A stretch of 64,000 nt of DNA, taken from contig OZ231128.1 in NCBI GenBank assembly GCA_965153355.1, forward strand, positions 21,080,001-21,144,000, read 5' to 3'. Position 1 is the first letter of the stretch. Every line of letters starts with the position of its first letter. Source of the DNA: Flaccisagitta enflata. Taxonomy: Eukaryota; Chaetognatha; Sagittoidea; Aphragmophora. Positions 37,611 to 49,875 of the stretch are shown here, piece after piece. A model generated the notes under the pieces. The model worked only from the letters and a program-made list of their open reading frames with translations, did no database searches and had not been told where the DNA came from. A program made the position numbers and the translations under genes.

Positions 37611-38373
37611 GTGGAGGATCCAGAGGCTGAGGATGCATCTCCTCCTCCTCCTCAAGCCTCTGGTCCACCTTCGAGGAAACTGCTCAAGGGAAAGATTCAG
37701 GGTGGGGTAGAGAAGAGGGTGAGTGATTTTTGCAGAGAACGAGTAGGCCAGTATGTTATGCAGAATGGTTACCTGGTGTTGCACATGGAAGAGCAGAGTT
37801 GTCTGACGTGGAAGAGTTTTGTGTGGGATGTTCCATTGGGGGTTCTTAAGTTTGCCATTAACGCCGGCATAAACACGCTGCCCTCGGCGGATAATTTGAA
37901 ACGCTGGGGTAAGAGAGTTAGTGATAGATGTGGATTTTGTGGGAATGTCCAGACTTTGGCCCACATTCTGTCAAATTGTAGTACGGCGCTTGAGCAGGGC
38001 CGTTTTACCTGGCGCCATGACTCAGTGTTGAAAACAATTGTTTCTTTTACAAATAGCCGTCTGAGGAATGGTTTTTCTCTGTTTTCCGACTTGAGTGGTT
38101 TTCAGGCACCTCATGGCGGTGTTATTCCCCCCCAATTTGATTGTCACGCCCCTGCACCCTGATGTATTTGTAGTAAATGAAGATACGCGTGTTATTGTCA
38201 TTCTCGAATTGACTTGCCCATGGGAAAGGAACATAGATCGTGATCATGTATACAAAGAAGAAAAGTATGCCCCGCTTGTGGCAGATTTGTCCCGTGAATT
38301 TGCTGTTTCCCAATTCTCTGTTGAAATTTCTGCTAGAGGGATGATTACTAAAGAAAATAAAGCATGTTTGTAA
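37611..38373 (+). pseudogene. R2/R4-type non-LTR retrotransposon C-terminus
   Basis: The first frame (to about 38135) encodes the post-RT region with LKRWGKR and a CCHC zinc finger (CGFCGNVQTLAHILSNC) followed by GRFTWRHDSVL. The second frame, shifted by one base at a C run (about 38126-38133), encodes a restriction-like endonuclease: HPDVFVVNEDT, VILELTCPWE, EEKYAPLVADL and SVEISARG. This is the arrangement of site-specific R2/R4/NeSL-type elements (zinc finger then PD-(D/E)XK nuclease). The element is 5'-truncated next to a CA microsatellite and lacks the RT catalytic core. The single-base shift makes it a pseudogene unless it is a sequencing error in the homopolymer. Confidence 0.75.
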
Positions 38374-38610
38374 AGCTTTGGCCTAAAATGTTGTGAGGCA
38401 CGTAATACTGATTTAAAGGGTTTGATTTCGGCCTGCTCAAAAGCATCTCTTCTGGCATCCTTTAGCATTTTTTCCGCTCGCAACGAGCCATTGTGGTCAT
38501 CTCCAACGCCGCTCTTAGTCCGGACCTAATTTTAACCTATGTGGTTTTACTTTGTTTTACTTCGGTTCAATGACATTTACTAGACCGACAGCCTTAATAT
38601 TTATTATGTA

Positions 38611-39235
38611 CAGTACTTTCCGAGCAAACCCGGCTAAAACTGGAGGATTAATTTTTGTTATTCTAATTTCACTTCCCAAACTTCTTTTTTTTGTATCTAA
38701 CTTAGCTAAAAGATACTTAATTCCTTAAACATATTTGGCTGTCAATAGAAATAACTTGTGAAATCAAAATATATGAAGACATCAATATGGAGTGTTCTAA
38801 CCCACACCATTGGATTCAGCAGAAAATTTTACTTATCCTAGACTACAAGAACAGCTCAGTCAGACAATTATTTCAGATTTTATGGCCATTTAAAGTTTTT
38901 AAGGACAATTGTCCTAAATTATTTTGAGACAATTGTCCTTAAAAACTTTAAACGGCTATTAAATAATTATCTGACTGAGCTGCTCAGTCAGACAATTATT
39001 TCAGATTTTATGGCCATTTAAAGTTTTTAAGGACAATTGTCCTATATTATTTTGATACATAGTGATGTCTTCATGCACTTTGATTTCATGAGTTATTGTT
39101 TTTGACAGCCAAATATCTTCAAGGAATTAAGTACCTTTTGATTAAGTTAGATACAAAAAATGAAGTTTGGGAAATGAAATTAAAGTAGCAAAAATAAATC
39201 CTCCAGTTTTAGCCTGGTTTGCTCGGAAGGTACTG
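38611..39235. mobile_element. Tc1/mariner-like TIR element, non-autonomous
   Basis: 625 bp with inverted ends of about 190 bp starting CAGTACTTTCCGAGCAAAC and ending GTTTGCTCGGAAGGTACTG, flanked by TA on both sides. The centre repeats a 60-bp block (GCTCAGTCAGACAATTATTT) twice directly and once inverted, so it is highly palindromic. No transposase. Confidence 0.75.
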
Positions 39236-39254
39236 TACCATGGAATCTAGTAAC

Positions 39255-40158
39255 TAGAGATGCAGAAGCGGAAGCGGAAGCGGAAGCGGAAGCAGGCGGA
39301 AGCGGTAGTTTGAGCATGGAAGCGGAAGCGGAAGCGCAATTTGAAATTCAAGTGGAAGCGGAAGCGGAAGCGAAAGCATTTTTTTGTGCCTAATGGAAGC
39401 GGAAGCGGAAGTGAAAGCACACAATCAAGCGCTTCCGCTTCCGCTTCCGCTTCCGCTTCCGCTTCCACTTCAACTTACGATCCTTGATTCATATTGAGAA
39501 AAAAGATGATAAATCATGTGTAAATTTAAAAAAAAAATTAGTAGTCCTCATTTCATTATGATTCTTTACGTATACCAATCACATAATTTCCTTATCATAA
39601 ATATTGAAAACTTAATTTTTCTTAAAAGGAATTTATCATGATTTATGTTTTCAAGTTGACTTACCACTCTTTTTTCTCATTAAGATAGTCTATTGTAAAT
39701 TATTTCATGAGACTATCTGGATTAAAATCTAAGCAAATGAATATCAAAAAATATCAGTCACTGGTAAAAATCAAAGCTTCAGACTAAAGTCTAATTCTAT
39801 ATCGCTAAACAAAATTCATTTTTTATTTTCATTTTACTTTTTTCCTGTATTTCTCTCATTTCTTCTTGTTTTACATTCTCTTCCCTTCTTTGTTATTTTC
39901 TTCTTTTAAAATCATTATTCTTTTTTTTTTTTATTTTTCATCTTATTTCTCTCAGTACTAAGGCAAATTTCTTATTGATTTGGTCCATCAGTCAATTATC
40001 TGTTTTTTTGTTTTTCTATTTATTTGTCCCCTTATCTTTTTTTCACCTTATCTCACATACTTTTTCTCAGTCTGGTTTGTTTTTCTGACTCTCTATTTCT
40101 CTTTCTCTGTCTGTTTCTGTCTCTGTTTCTCTTTGTCTCTCTCTTTCTCACTCTGTTT

Positions 40159-40220
<62 letters not shown>

Positions 40221-41177
40221 GTTTCTTTTTCTAAATGCTCAAATCCCATCATCAGGCCAAAATCTTATCTTCCGGGCCCATATCCCCACTTCGAGGGATT
40301 TAGGCGTCAAGACTGGGATTTTTGCCTCAAGGCTGGGATATGGGCCTTGAGGCCGGGATATGGGTTTGGAGGTTAGGGGAAAGGGGATAGAGGAGGAGAA
40401 AGAGAAGGAGATGGAGAAAATTCCCCTGTGTGAAAGCGTAGGTCATGGACCCCTTCAGGGCCACTGCTTCAAGCACAACCTACTCAGGCAAGGCATGGGT
40501 ACCGCTTACCATCTAACGCTTTTGGGACTATCTTTTTTTTAGATATACCAATAAACATTTGTGCAAGTTACATCATTTTTTTAGTCTAGGATTGCTTGCG
40601 AGTGAATAATAGACCTGATAGAATTGATCTTTTTCAGAAACAATTGGTTGGTCTGTTGAAAGAGAGCAAGACTCATACACCTAAAAACCTGATTTTATAT
40701 ATAAACATAGAAATAGAAAACAGTAGATCTAGTGAAATCATTGAATAGTATAGAATAAATACAAATTGGAATTGAAATTTCATCAATTGCAAAATAAAAC
40801 TGTGAGAATCTTCTATTAGCCGTGACTGTTTGAAATCAATGAAACAACTCATGGTCACAAAAATTCATATCAAATTTCGATTTATATTATCAATGAATTT
40901 TATTTTTTTATTTTTTTTTATCTTCCCTCTTTTTCTGTATGAGTTTATAAGTTAAGTAGATAGTAACAATTTTGAAGCGGAAGCGGAAGCGGAAGCGGAA
41001 GTGGAAGCGGAAGCGGAAGCTTTGCCTTGTAAAATGGTGGAAGCGGAAGCAGAAGCGGAAGCTATAGTATTTGAAATGGTGGAAGCTGAAGCGGAAGCGG
41101 AAGCTGTCCTTTTTCAAAAGGGTCTTTTGGAAGCGGAAGCGGAAGCGGTCCAGAAATCTACCGCTTCTGCATCTCTA
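39255..41177. mobile_element. hAT element with GAAGCG subterminal repeats
   Basis: 1923 bp. Inverted ends TAGAGATGCAGAAGCGG, flanked by a perfect 8-bp duplication CTAGTAAC (39247-39254 and 41178-41185), the hallmark of hAT transposition. Both ends carry long arrays of GAAGCG hexamers (39262-39475 and 40977-41150); the left array also contains an inverted CGCTTC block. The middle holds a CT microsatellite (40163-40215) and no transposase, so this copy is non-autonomous. Confidence 0.9.
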
Positions 41178-41185
41178 CTAGTAAC

Positions 41186-41609
41186 CTTCGAGCACCGGTT
41201 ATATTGTTGCATTGCATTGTTTTAATGCATGTTCCTTGTGTTTTCTTATGAAAATTATCTCATCATCAACTGACATAATAAGAAAAAAAAAGATAATGAA
41301 AAATTCCGGAGAATTCGTGCAAAAAAAAAAACATGGACAGACGCTTGAACCAAGACAATGTCAGTCTTTAGAGTAAGGATATTTTGAGACTATCAACTTG
41401 CTAAACAACGAAAAATTGGCAGATGAATCCATGGTAAAAAAATAACTGTAAACGCATGATTTGATAACGCTTGTTCAAGCCTCATCTGCGGAGAGCTCTC
41501 CAGGTGGTTGGAGAGCTCTCAAAGTCTCCGAGAGTGCCAGGAGAGCACTCAAACTCTCAGAGAGCTCTCAAGCTCATCATCATCATCATCATCATCATCT
41601 TTGTCATTG

Positions 41610-41677
<68 letters not shown>

Positions 41678-41680
41678 TTT

Positions 41681-41728
<48 letters not shown>

Positions 41729-42669
41729 ATCATCATCATCATCATCATCATCTCGTGAAAGAGTGCGGTAATGCGCAATTTAAGCCGAGAGGAAAAATAT
41801 AAGGGGTGAGTGATAAGTGAGTTGCGACAGGCAACATGATGGTACAGTAGATCACGTCTAGATTTGAGATGACCGGGGGGGGGGGGGGGGGATGGCAAGT
41901 ATAACAGGATAAGAAATGAAGCTAGAAAATTGATATTTTGAATAGAAACTAGTAAAAGAATGATTCATTCTTTATTACAGTTGGTTGCCATAGAAACATA
42001 TTTCCATGGCAACTGTCCATTATAGATAATCGGTATAACTCATTCTTTTATTTACATTCCAAATATTTTTCCTATAGCTTTGTTTCTTTTTCCATCATGC
42101 TTGTCCCCCCCCCCGTCAAATCAAGTCTAGACGAGATCTACTGAAGGTGGGAGAACGTGGTGGGTAAAATTGATGGGTGGTAAACTGGTAATCATGGAAG
42201 AGAGGTAGGACGACGTATGGAACGTGAGGTGGTTGTTTGCTTCATATAACGTTTTTGATATGTATTCCTTTGTCCCACTAATCCAATACAGGGTGAAAAA
42301 AATCATGACAATGACCACTTTCTTTTTCTCAAAAGTCAGTTGTCTTCTTTTTATTTTAGCACTAAAAGTATCCAACAGAGTTCAAAGGGGAAGCAAATTT
42401 CCCAATGATATTTCGTTGCTAAAGAGACAAACAATTGCCTTAGAAAACCGCCTATTAATGAAAAATCATCCTCAAAACAAGAATGCTAATGTTTTGGACA
42501 TTTTCTGTCACACAGATGTGCGGTCTTCTTGATACAGGAAGAAGTTTGTAGTGTCATGAACCAACTGAAGCCTGACAGAAACCCCCACAGCGTTATGCAA
42601 ATTAGGACATAAAATATTGCTGCTAAAAAATAGAAGATGGACAATTCTCGGAGAAAGAAAAATGGTGAG
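41186..42669. other. No gene; CAT repeat and X-box-like palindrome
   Basis: Inverted GAGAGCTCTC motifs at 41500-41570, then a CAT/CGT repeat at 41574-41752. A palindromic pair of RFX X-box-like sites lies at 41984-42012 (GTTGCCATAGAAAC and the complement of GTTGCCATGGAAA). A G run lies at 41875-41890. No exon recognised. Confidence 0.5.
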
Positions 42670-43285
42670 GGCCTCCGTGCAAATGAAGATAAAATTTTGG
42701 TTTCAGTCTCTTCTCATAAGTATATTCATTACTATTTTGTGATTTTTTAAATAAAATTTGTAATTTTGTAATTTGATAATATTCTATTAGTAAAAGAAAC
42801 CCTAGTATGATAAAGGCATTGCTTTGATTTATTGACAAAGACAAGAAAGAATTATTGGAAATAACAGATTCCTTAAAAATAGTAGTGCAAAAATTTAAAA
42901 CCTGCGAAGGGAAAATTCTAAGACTTGAACAAATTGAACAATTTTGCATTTCTAAGAACATGGCCCTTATCTTATATGTTTTTATAATGAGGCCATGTTT
43001 TTGAAAATGCAAAATTTTGCATTTAGAGAGAGTCTTAGAATTTTCCCTAAGACAAGTCAAGTTGCAAAATTTAATTTTCTTTAGATTTCCTTCTTTTTTC
43101 TCCCCTTTTCACTTGCTTAGCACTCTTTTTTTTTTTTTATCTACAAATGATTTTTTATGCAAAACTGAAAACAATATAACATAACAATTATATTCTTTGA
43201 TGGAAAAAGTTTAAATTAGTAAAATTCAAAATGTTAAAAAAAATGTTTTGACTCCTCGAATTTGGTCTTCATTTGCACCTCGACG
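42670..43285. mobile_element. Imperfect TIR element (MITE family M), copy 2
   Basis: Ends CGTGCAAATGAAG and CTTCATTTGCAC are inverted; the interior has the family hairpin with GCATTTCTAAGAACATGGCC and its complement around 42950-43015, and flanking AATTCTAAGAC / GTCTTAGAATT. Confidence 0.55.
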
Positions 43286-45420
43286 TAATGGGTATACGAG
43301 ACGAGAAGAAATTTCAAACTTTTGCTATGTGGCTATATAAAACCCATAATCCTATATAAATCTCATACAATTATTAAAACGAAGCACCCAAGTGACGTGG
43401 GCATTGGTGGTGGAAAGGAACAAGGTTGGAGAAGAGTGAGCAAAAGCAGATCAGAAAAATTGTTCAGACGCGGTGTGAAGACTAACAAGCTCAGGAGAAC
43501 CAAGTGATGACAAGTTGGACATTTGTTTTGATCGGTGGATGACAGTTGAGCAAACGTCATTGTCGTCGTCGTCGTCGTCATCGTCGTCGTCGTCATCGCC
43601 TCAATCAGTCAATTATCGACACCATTGTGCCATTGTTATTGGCTCCCTTTGCACCCTGAAGGCTTTTAACCATCCAACTAATGTCGCGATTGTTTCCTTT
43701 TTACGTCGTCAGCAATGACGTAACACCTCTCACAAAATTAGCCGAACTAGGATCAGAACTTGTCTATATTTGCTTCTTTAAGTCCAAAACAGGAGTCCAG
43801 GTTAAACATAATATCAAAACACGTTATTTCCTTGAGGGCTCTCCAAAAAAGTCTAAATTTTGTCGACCAAGAGCTGCAAATAGCATCAGCAAATGATATC
43901 ATGCAAATTTTAAGCTTAGTTCAGCTTCAAATTTCATACAAAAACCATTCTATATGACAAGGGTTTTTGTGACTTCTCACGGCTGTCACTGACTGTATCT
44001 TGTTTCTGTTAACTCATTTCTGTCTGTCAGTGATACAAGAACCTGAGATTTGATGTCCTCTTGCATTTTTCCTCTCAATAATTCCCATGTCAAAATCAGT
44101 GAAAATTTTTCACTGCATTTTTGGCATATCACTTTCTGAGAGCCACAAATTTACCTGGGTTCAAAATTTTGACCCAGTTTGTGAATGTTCTATGTTTTAG
44201 CTCTCTCTGTGTTAAATTTCATCCCACTGAATGCAATATTTCTATCAATTTTGACCATTTTTCCAGTTCGTTTAATTATGTGAGAGGTGTTAAAAGGAAC
44301 AACTCGATACCTACTCAACGTCATAACAAACACTCATCTAACACCATAAAACATAATAGTTCAATTTATGTCGTCAACCGCTGTACATGAATTCATTATT
44401 TCCTCGACGTTGCCACCACTTTTTTGCCGCTTGTTACGCGACTCAATGAGGGTCCACAGAAAGGTGGGTGAGTAGAACGAAATTTTGACTGACGTGAAAT
44501 TGACCAAAATAGTGTTTTCTGATCATTACTGCCCCTGCCCAGTCAGAGCACAGTCCCCACCAACCCCATAACTGCCTCTGCCAGCCCGCATTACCTCCCT
44601 GCCCACACGAAAGCGACTACCCATTGGCCGTGTATCTGATAAATACCTTCTTTCCTAGTGGGATTTGAACAAGGGTAAGTGACTTTAAGTGTTATGTGTG
44701 CGTTTTGTGTGCATTTTGTGTGCATTTGTGTGTGCGTGCTAAAATTTCTTTTCATTTACACGATAAATCATCTTTCGTCTGATTTTGCCCACTTCTATCT
44801 ACACGAGATTCTAGAGAGTACTTGGTCTGAGTTGACGATACCTCCCCATTTGGCTGTCAATCTGTGTATTTATATGTCTGTCTGTCTATCTGTTTGTCTG
44901 TCTGTTTGCCCACCTGCTCTCTCTCACTCACTCTCCCTTTATTGCAAGCGAGCTATGTAATCATTTGTCCGAAAAAAAAAGCGTCTGTATCATCCAACTG
45001 TCGTTGAAAACGCTAATTTGCATATTGAAGTTAATCATGTGAACACAATAAAATACATAGATGCTTTTCAACAAATTCATTAATTTTGCACAAGCTTATA
45101 AGTCATTGGTGTTTGTTTCTTGTCAAGATGCTTTTTATTTCAATTTTCCTTGAATTATCGCGGAATGTTGAAGTCTTTCAACACAAACATTGAATCCTGG
45201 TACCTAACTGTTTCAAAGTCTCGTATAAAGTCACCGAATACGCGATTTATGCACATCATTAACAATGAACACGCCATATACCTATTTGAAACGGCTCGGA
45301 GCTTCGAGTCGTGGCTACAATGGCACGGCGTCTGATGGTCACGACTCCGTGGACGGTACGTCACCCTCGGTGGCGTACTTGTCTCCCCTTCCAGTACAAA
45401 TTAAGAAATAAGAATTCTCC

Positions 45421-45497
<77 letters not shown>

Positions 45498-45978
45498 GAG
45501 CTCACCGCCCGCGCAAAATTTGCTCTCGTGACTGTTTCTATCACTGCCACCTGCCCACCTGCAAGCGACGGAGGTAGCAGTGAATCCTACCATGCAAGTT
45601 GGTGAATGCCGATTTACTTATTGTTGTCTTTGTTTTCGTATCCGTATCAAAAGTGGTCATTGTCGTGATGATGATGATGATCATCATTTTCATCATCATC
45701 ATCATCATCATCAACATCATCATCATCATCTTCATCATCATCATCATCATCATCATCACCACCTTGATGGCAAATAGCATGGTTCCGGCGTTGTCATCGT
45801 TAAAAAGGATGGCAGACAAGGAAGTTTGAAGGATGATAGATTTGTTGATGGAGAATTGTTGCTGATTGAAGAAGGCTGATTGGAAAGGCTGATTAGAATA
45901 AGTTTGATGATCTTTTATTCTTTTCACTCCTTTTTATTTAGCCGATGTTAAGATTCCAGTTGCGTCGTTTAGGATTCG

Positions 45979-46054
<76 letters not shown>

Positions 46055-46689
46055 GATATGTCTTATCTCTTTTTTAAATAAGTATTCTTTGAAAGTTATG
46101 TCCAAACTTTCTATTTCGTAGAGAAGTGTTCCACAACTTATCAACAGAAAGTTGCGCAGAGTTTAGTTTCAGTTTTCCCTTTTTTCACGGCAAAAGGAAA
46201 TAATAAGTCCAAAGTTCTTTTCTTTACGGAGGATTTAATGTAAGTGAATCATTTCAAATTTCAATTGAACAAGAAAACATAAATTAGAAAGAAAAAGTTA
46301 TTACAAAAAGAAAGATTACATTTTCGTCGGCAACAAATGTTGTTCTTAGGCGGCATTGAATTAAAGGCAGAAACAAGGACAAAAGGCCGCCGAAACGAGA
46401 GGCAACGTGAATTCTTACGAAAAGAGAAATTCAGAGTTGACCAGTTTGACTTTTAAAATAAGTTGAAAGAAGGGAGAAAGTATGCGTTGAGAAAACTGAC
46501 GAAGGACAAATTCTTACTACAGTATGAATTATCAAATGACTTTTATAAAGATACAGTTTATCTCTAATAGCGTTTTTTATATTCGGCCCCAAAAAACCGA
46601 TTTGAGGTTTTTTCAAAAAAAGATAAAAAATACAATAATTGATTCAATAATTGATTGACGTTGATTAATTACGAAACTTAGACATCACA
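43286..46689. other. No confident gene; repeats and doubtful exons
   Basis: A short basic frame ends at 43507 (SKSRSEKLFRRG) and a GC-richer stretch at 45265-45355 reads RLGASSRGYNGTASDG before a GGTACGT donor; either could be an exon but neither is supported by homology. A degenerate GTCGCG-family copy lies at about 44420-44640. CT repeat 45421-45493, CAT repeat 45667-45760, GA repeat 45980-46038. Confidence 0.35.
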
Positions 46690-46690
46690 G

Positions 46691-47299
46691 CTAATCGTCA
46701 CATCCTTCGAGTAAAACCAAGTTTTGTATTGGTCTCTTGATTGTTTTTCCTTTGTTGTCTTGAAGTGTGACAGAACGGACATGTCCATCACGACCTTGAT
46801 GAGTTTCCTTAACCCTAGCTAAGGGCCAGAGATGACGTTTGAGGTTTTCTTTCTTGAGAAGAACGAGAGATCCAGGAGTGATGTTTTTTGATCCTTGATG
46901 CCACTTTTGGCGTGGCTGAAGGGTGGGTACGTACTCGTTCACCCATCGTTTTGTCCAGTTTTCTTGAAGACTTTTGAGATACTTCAGTCTTGCAGAAAAA
47001 GCTGCTTTGGACGGAGGGATGTCCGGCCATGGGTCTGTTGGTTGTTGAAGAGGTCTGCCAATGAGCATCTCGGCAGGAGTGAGTGGAACTTGATCTGGGT
47101 CATCCACTATCGGAGTTAGCGGACGAGAGTTGATTTGTTCTTCAATTCGTATGATGAGTGTCGCAAGTTCCTTGTCGGTGATGAGAGATTGTCCAAGAAC
47201 TTTCTTCATCGGAGTTTTGATGCTTCTCACAAGGCGTTCCCAGAAGCCACCCCACCAAGGAGCAGCAGGTGGATTGAATTGCCAAATGATGTCAGGCAA
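46691..47299 (-). pseudogene. Pao/BEL integrase end and DUF5641-like domain
   Basis: Starts inside the integrase core just after the expected second Asp and includes the catalytic Glu region (PWWGGFWERLVRSIK). The C-terminal half has the features of the Pao/BEL terminal domain: LTPAEMLIGRPL, KYLKSLQENWTKRWVNEY, ITPGSLVLLKKE and GRDGHVRSVTL. It is out of frame with the preceding fragment, with the residues normally following the second Asp missing, so integrase would be inactive. Confidence 0.8.
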
Positions 47300-47328
47300 T
47301 TCCTTCGCTGCCTTTTTGAATGTTGAAG

Positions 47329-48903
47329 CTAGTCGCTGTAGATGTTGAGAGGTTTCCCTCGTCGACTGGAAAAACGCGTGAATGCCATCAAAAATTCTTC
47401 AGTGGACTGATCATTCACAATCTCTAAATGTACACCACGGGTTGATGCACAAGTAAAGAGGCAAATCCAACGTTTCTCCGCTTGAGAAGTTGAATCTCTC
47501 CTTGGTTTGATGAGAAGAGGTCCAGCGTAATCGAGTCCGACATGAGAGAAAGGTGGTAACGCCGTTTTCCTGAAATCTGGCAAATCAGCCATCATTTGTT
47601 GACACATTGGCTTGTTGATTCGTTTGCATGTCATGCAAGATTGTGTTTCGGCCTTCACAGTTGTCATTCCTTTGATGACCCAATATTTTTGGCGCAGAAT
47701 TGCCAACGTCTGGTTTGATCCCGTATGAAGATTTGAGATGTGAACATCTCTGATGAGAAGTCGGGTGAGATGAGATTTGTTTGGAAGAATGATGATGTTT
47801 TTGTTCACTCTTCCACTCATTTTGATCAAACCATCCTCCAAGATTGGATTGAATTGGATCAATCGAGAGTTCCGTGGAATGGCACGATTCTTCAGAAGGC
47901 ATTCATATTCTTCAGAGAAGAAGGCTTTTTGCTCTTGGCTGATGAGCTTTGACAATGCCCTTTTTCGCTGTTGAGCAATTGATTCATCAACCCTCGCGGC
48001 CAAAGGGCTACCAAAGCGAATCACATACATCATGATCCGCACCAATTTTTCCAAGGAGCCGTAACGTTCCACACTGATGACAGGTTCGCGGACCTGTGTG
48101 ATGTTTACAGCCACTCTCCTTTGTTCAAGATCTGGCTTTTCCATTACAGGTTGATCTGGCCAATCACCTGTTTTGAGAAATTCTGGGCCTTCAATCCAGA
48201 GTTTGGATTGTGTTTCGTCCAAGGGCCAAATGCCTCTAGATGGGATATCTGCCGGGTTTTGGTCTCCGGGCACCCACATGCACTTAACGGCATGACTGCT
48301 GCATGTCCGTTGGATTTCCGCAATCCTGTTCCCCACAAAGGGTTTGTAGCGCGCCGATGATGATTCGATCCATCCAAGAGCAATGGTAGAATCTGTCCAT
48401 AAGAAAGATTCAATCCCAGATTTGAAGACTTCTTCGTGGAGAAATGCGAGCAAGCGTGAGCCTAACACTGCACCCAGCAATTCCATGCGGGGGAGCGAGA
48501 CAACTTTGATGGGCTTTACTCTTGTCTTTGACATGAGAAAACAAATGCCCATCTCAGAAAATGCATATGCAACAGCAGCATATGCTGATTCACTGGCATC
48601 TACAAAGATATGAAGGACAGTAGGGTTGCCAAAGAATCGAGGAATTTCAAAGTCAACAACGGTTGCTTTTTTGAATTCTTCCACTTCACGCTTCAACTCA
48701 TCAGATAGAAGCTGGTCCCAATCAGAACCCAGTTGCCAAATCTTTTGCATTATCATCTTCCCTTTGCAGATAAGAGGGCTTCTTCCACCGATAGGGTCCC
48801 AGAAGGAGGCAATTTTTTGCAGAAATTCCCTCTTGGTGGTTGGTACTTTGTCCCACTCTTTGTTGGGGACGCGGAGAGAGTCCTGATTTGTGTTCCACTG
48901 CAA
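47329..48903 (-). pseudogene. Pao/BEL RT end, RNase H and integrase start
   Basis: 524 residues. FLQKIASFWDPIG marks the RT connection region (A17-type). RNase H is visible as FVDASESAYAAVAY, RMELLGA, WTDSTIALGWI and VPGDQNPADIPSRG. The integrase zinc-binding domain has HISNLHTG and CMTCKR, and the core begins with FSHVGLDYAGPL (first Asp), ending at NIYSD (second Asp) where a stop follows at once. The fragment is long and open but is severed from both RT and the rest of integrase. Confidence 0.85.
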
Positions 48904-49875
48904 GCCAAGAACTGCAGCTTCTTCACTATCATCAGTCCCTTCAATAAGTGCTCAACAACTCCTTGTTGTTACATTTTGTGCACTCTCATGTGCATAGGAC
49001 CAAAAAGCCTTTGATTTGAGTGAGAATATCAACACCATCATCAACTGAATTGCAATTCCCAGGTACGCTTTCGTCCATAGAGCTCATCTTGGACAAATTC
49101 ACAAGCTTGGGAATTTTTGTTGATGTCACGCTGAGCGTTGTATTCACAAGTTGCCATGGACAGGAATGGAGATGAAGATTCACCGAACATGACACTAGTT
49201 TGGCGAGCTATCCCCTTGGGTGTGATGATTCAGCGAAGGTCTTGTTGTTCAACTGGTATTCTGCCTGCCAAAATATTGACATCAGAGACACTGAATGGAA
49301 TGCCATGATCGAAAGCGTAGAATTGATCCAACGATATCTGTCAATAAATTTGGCCCAACATGCTGAGCACTGTTCAGCGAAATGCCAAATCTTCCCTTGA
49401 ATGAGGCATTTTTCACAATCTTCACGGGTGTTGTTGGATGGCCTGGCCTAAGCACCAAGTGCCAAGGTAGGTAATGGACACCTCCAGCTGGAGTGTCAGC
49501 ATCAGAGACCAGTAGCATCAGAGACCAGTTCTAGAACACCAAGATCAAACTGTTCATCAAATATCTTTTGAACAGTAGCTCTTTTTTCTGGGTCATTCTT
49601 TCAGATGGCTTCGGTTGCTCTAATACAGAGTTACACAAAGTTGTCCGACAACTTTTCAATTTTCTTCCTTGTAAGGAATTTTGACCATGTACTGCTGATT
49701 CACATCATCATAAGTGATGGTCTTCTTGAACTCTTCATGTACCTTAATAACCAGATTTTTGATTCTTTGGAGTTTGGATTTGGGCATTCTTCCAACTTCC
49801 AAAATTTTTCCAAGACATTTTCCAATGCCACAACCTGTGTCAGGTTTGTTGATGTAAAGTGTGATGCACTCTGTC
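48904..49875 (-). pseudogene. Broken Pao/BEL reverse transcriptase
   Basis: Only short fragments survive in different frames, for example YLPWHLVLRPGHPTTPVKIV, SLNSAQHVGPNLL and LRFRSW at 49282-49480. The catalytic YVDD-type motif is not found intact. Multiple shifts make this part non-coding. Confidence 0.7.

Noticed and set aside
39247-39475. Glu-Ala and Phe-Arg repeat frames
   Set aside because: Translations of the GAAGCG hexamer array in the hAT end.
45265-45600. Possible exon pair with donor GGTACGT and acceptor CCACCTGCAAG around a CT repeat
   Set aside because: No homology and no clear partner exons; too weak to list as a gene.
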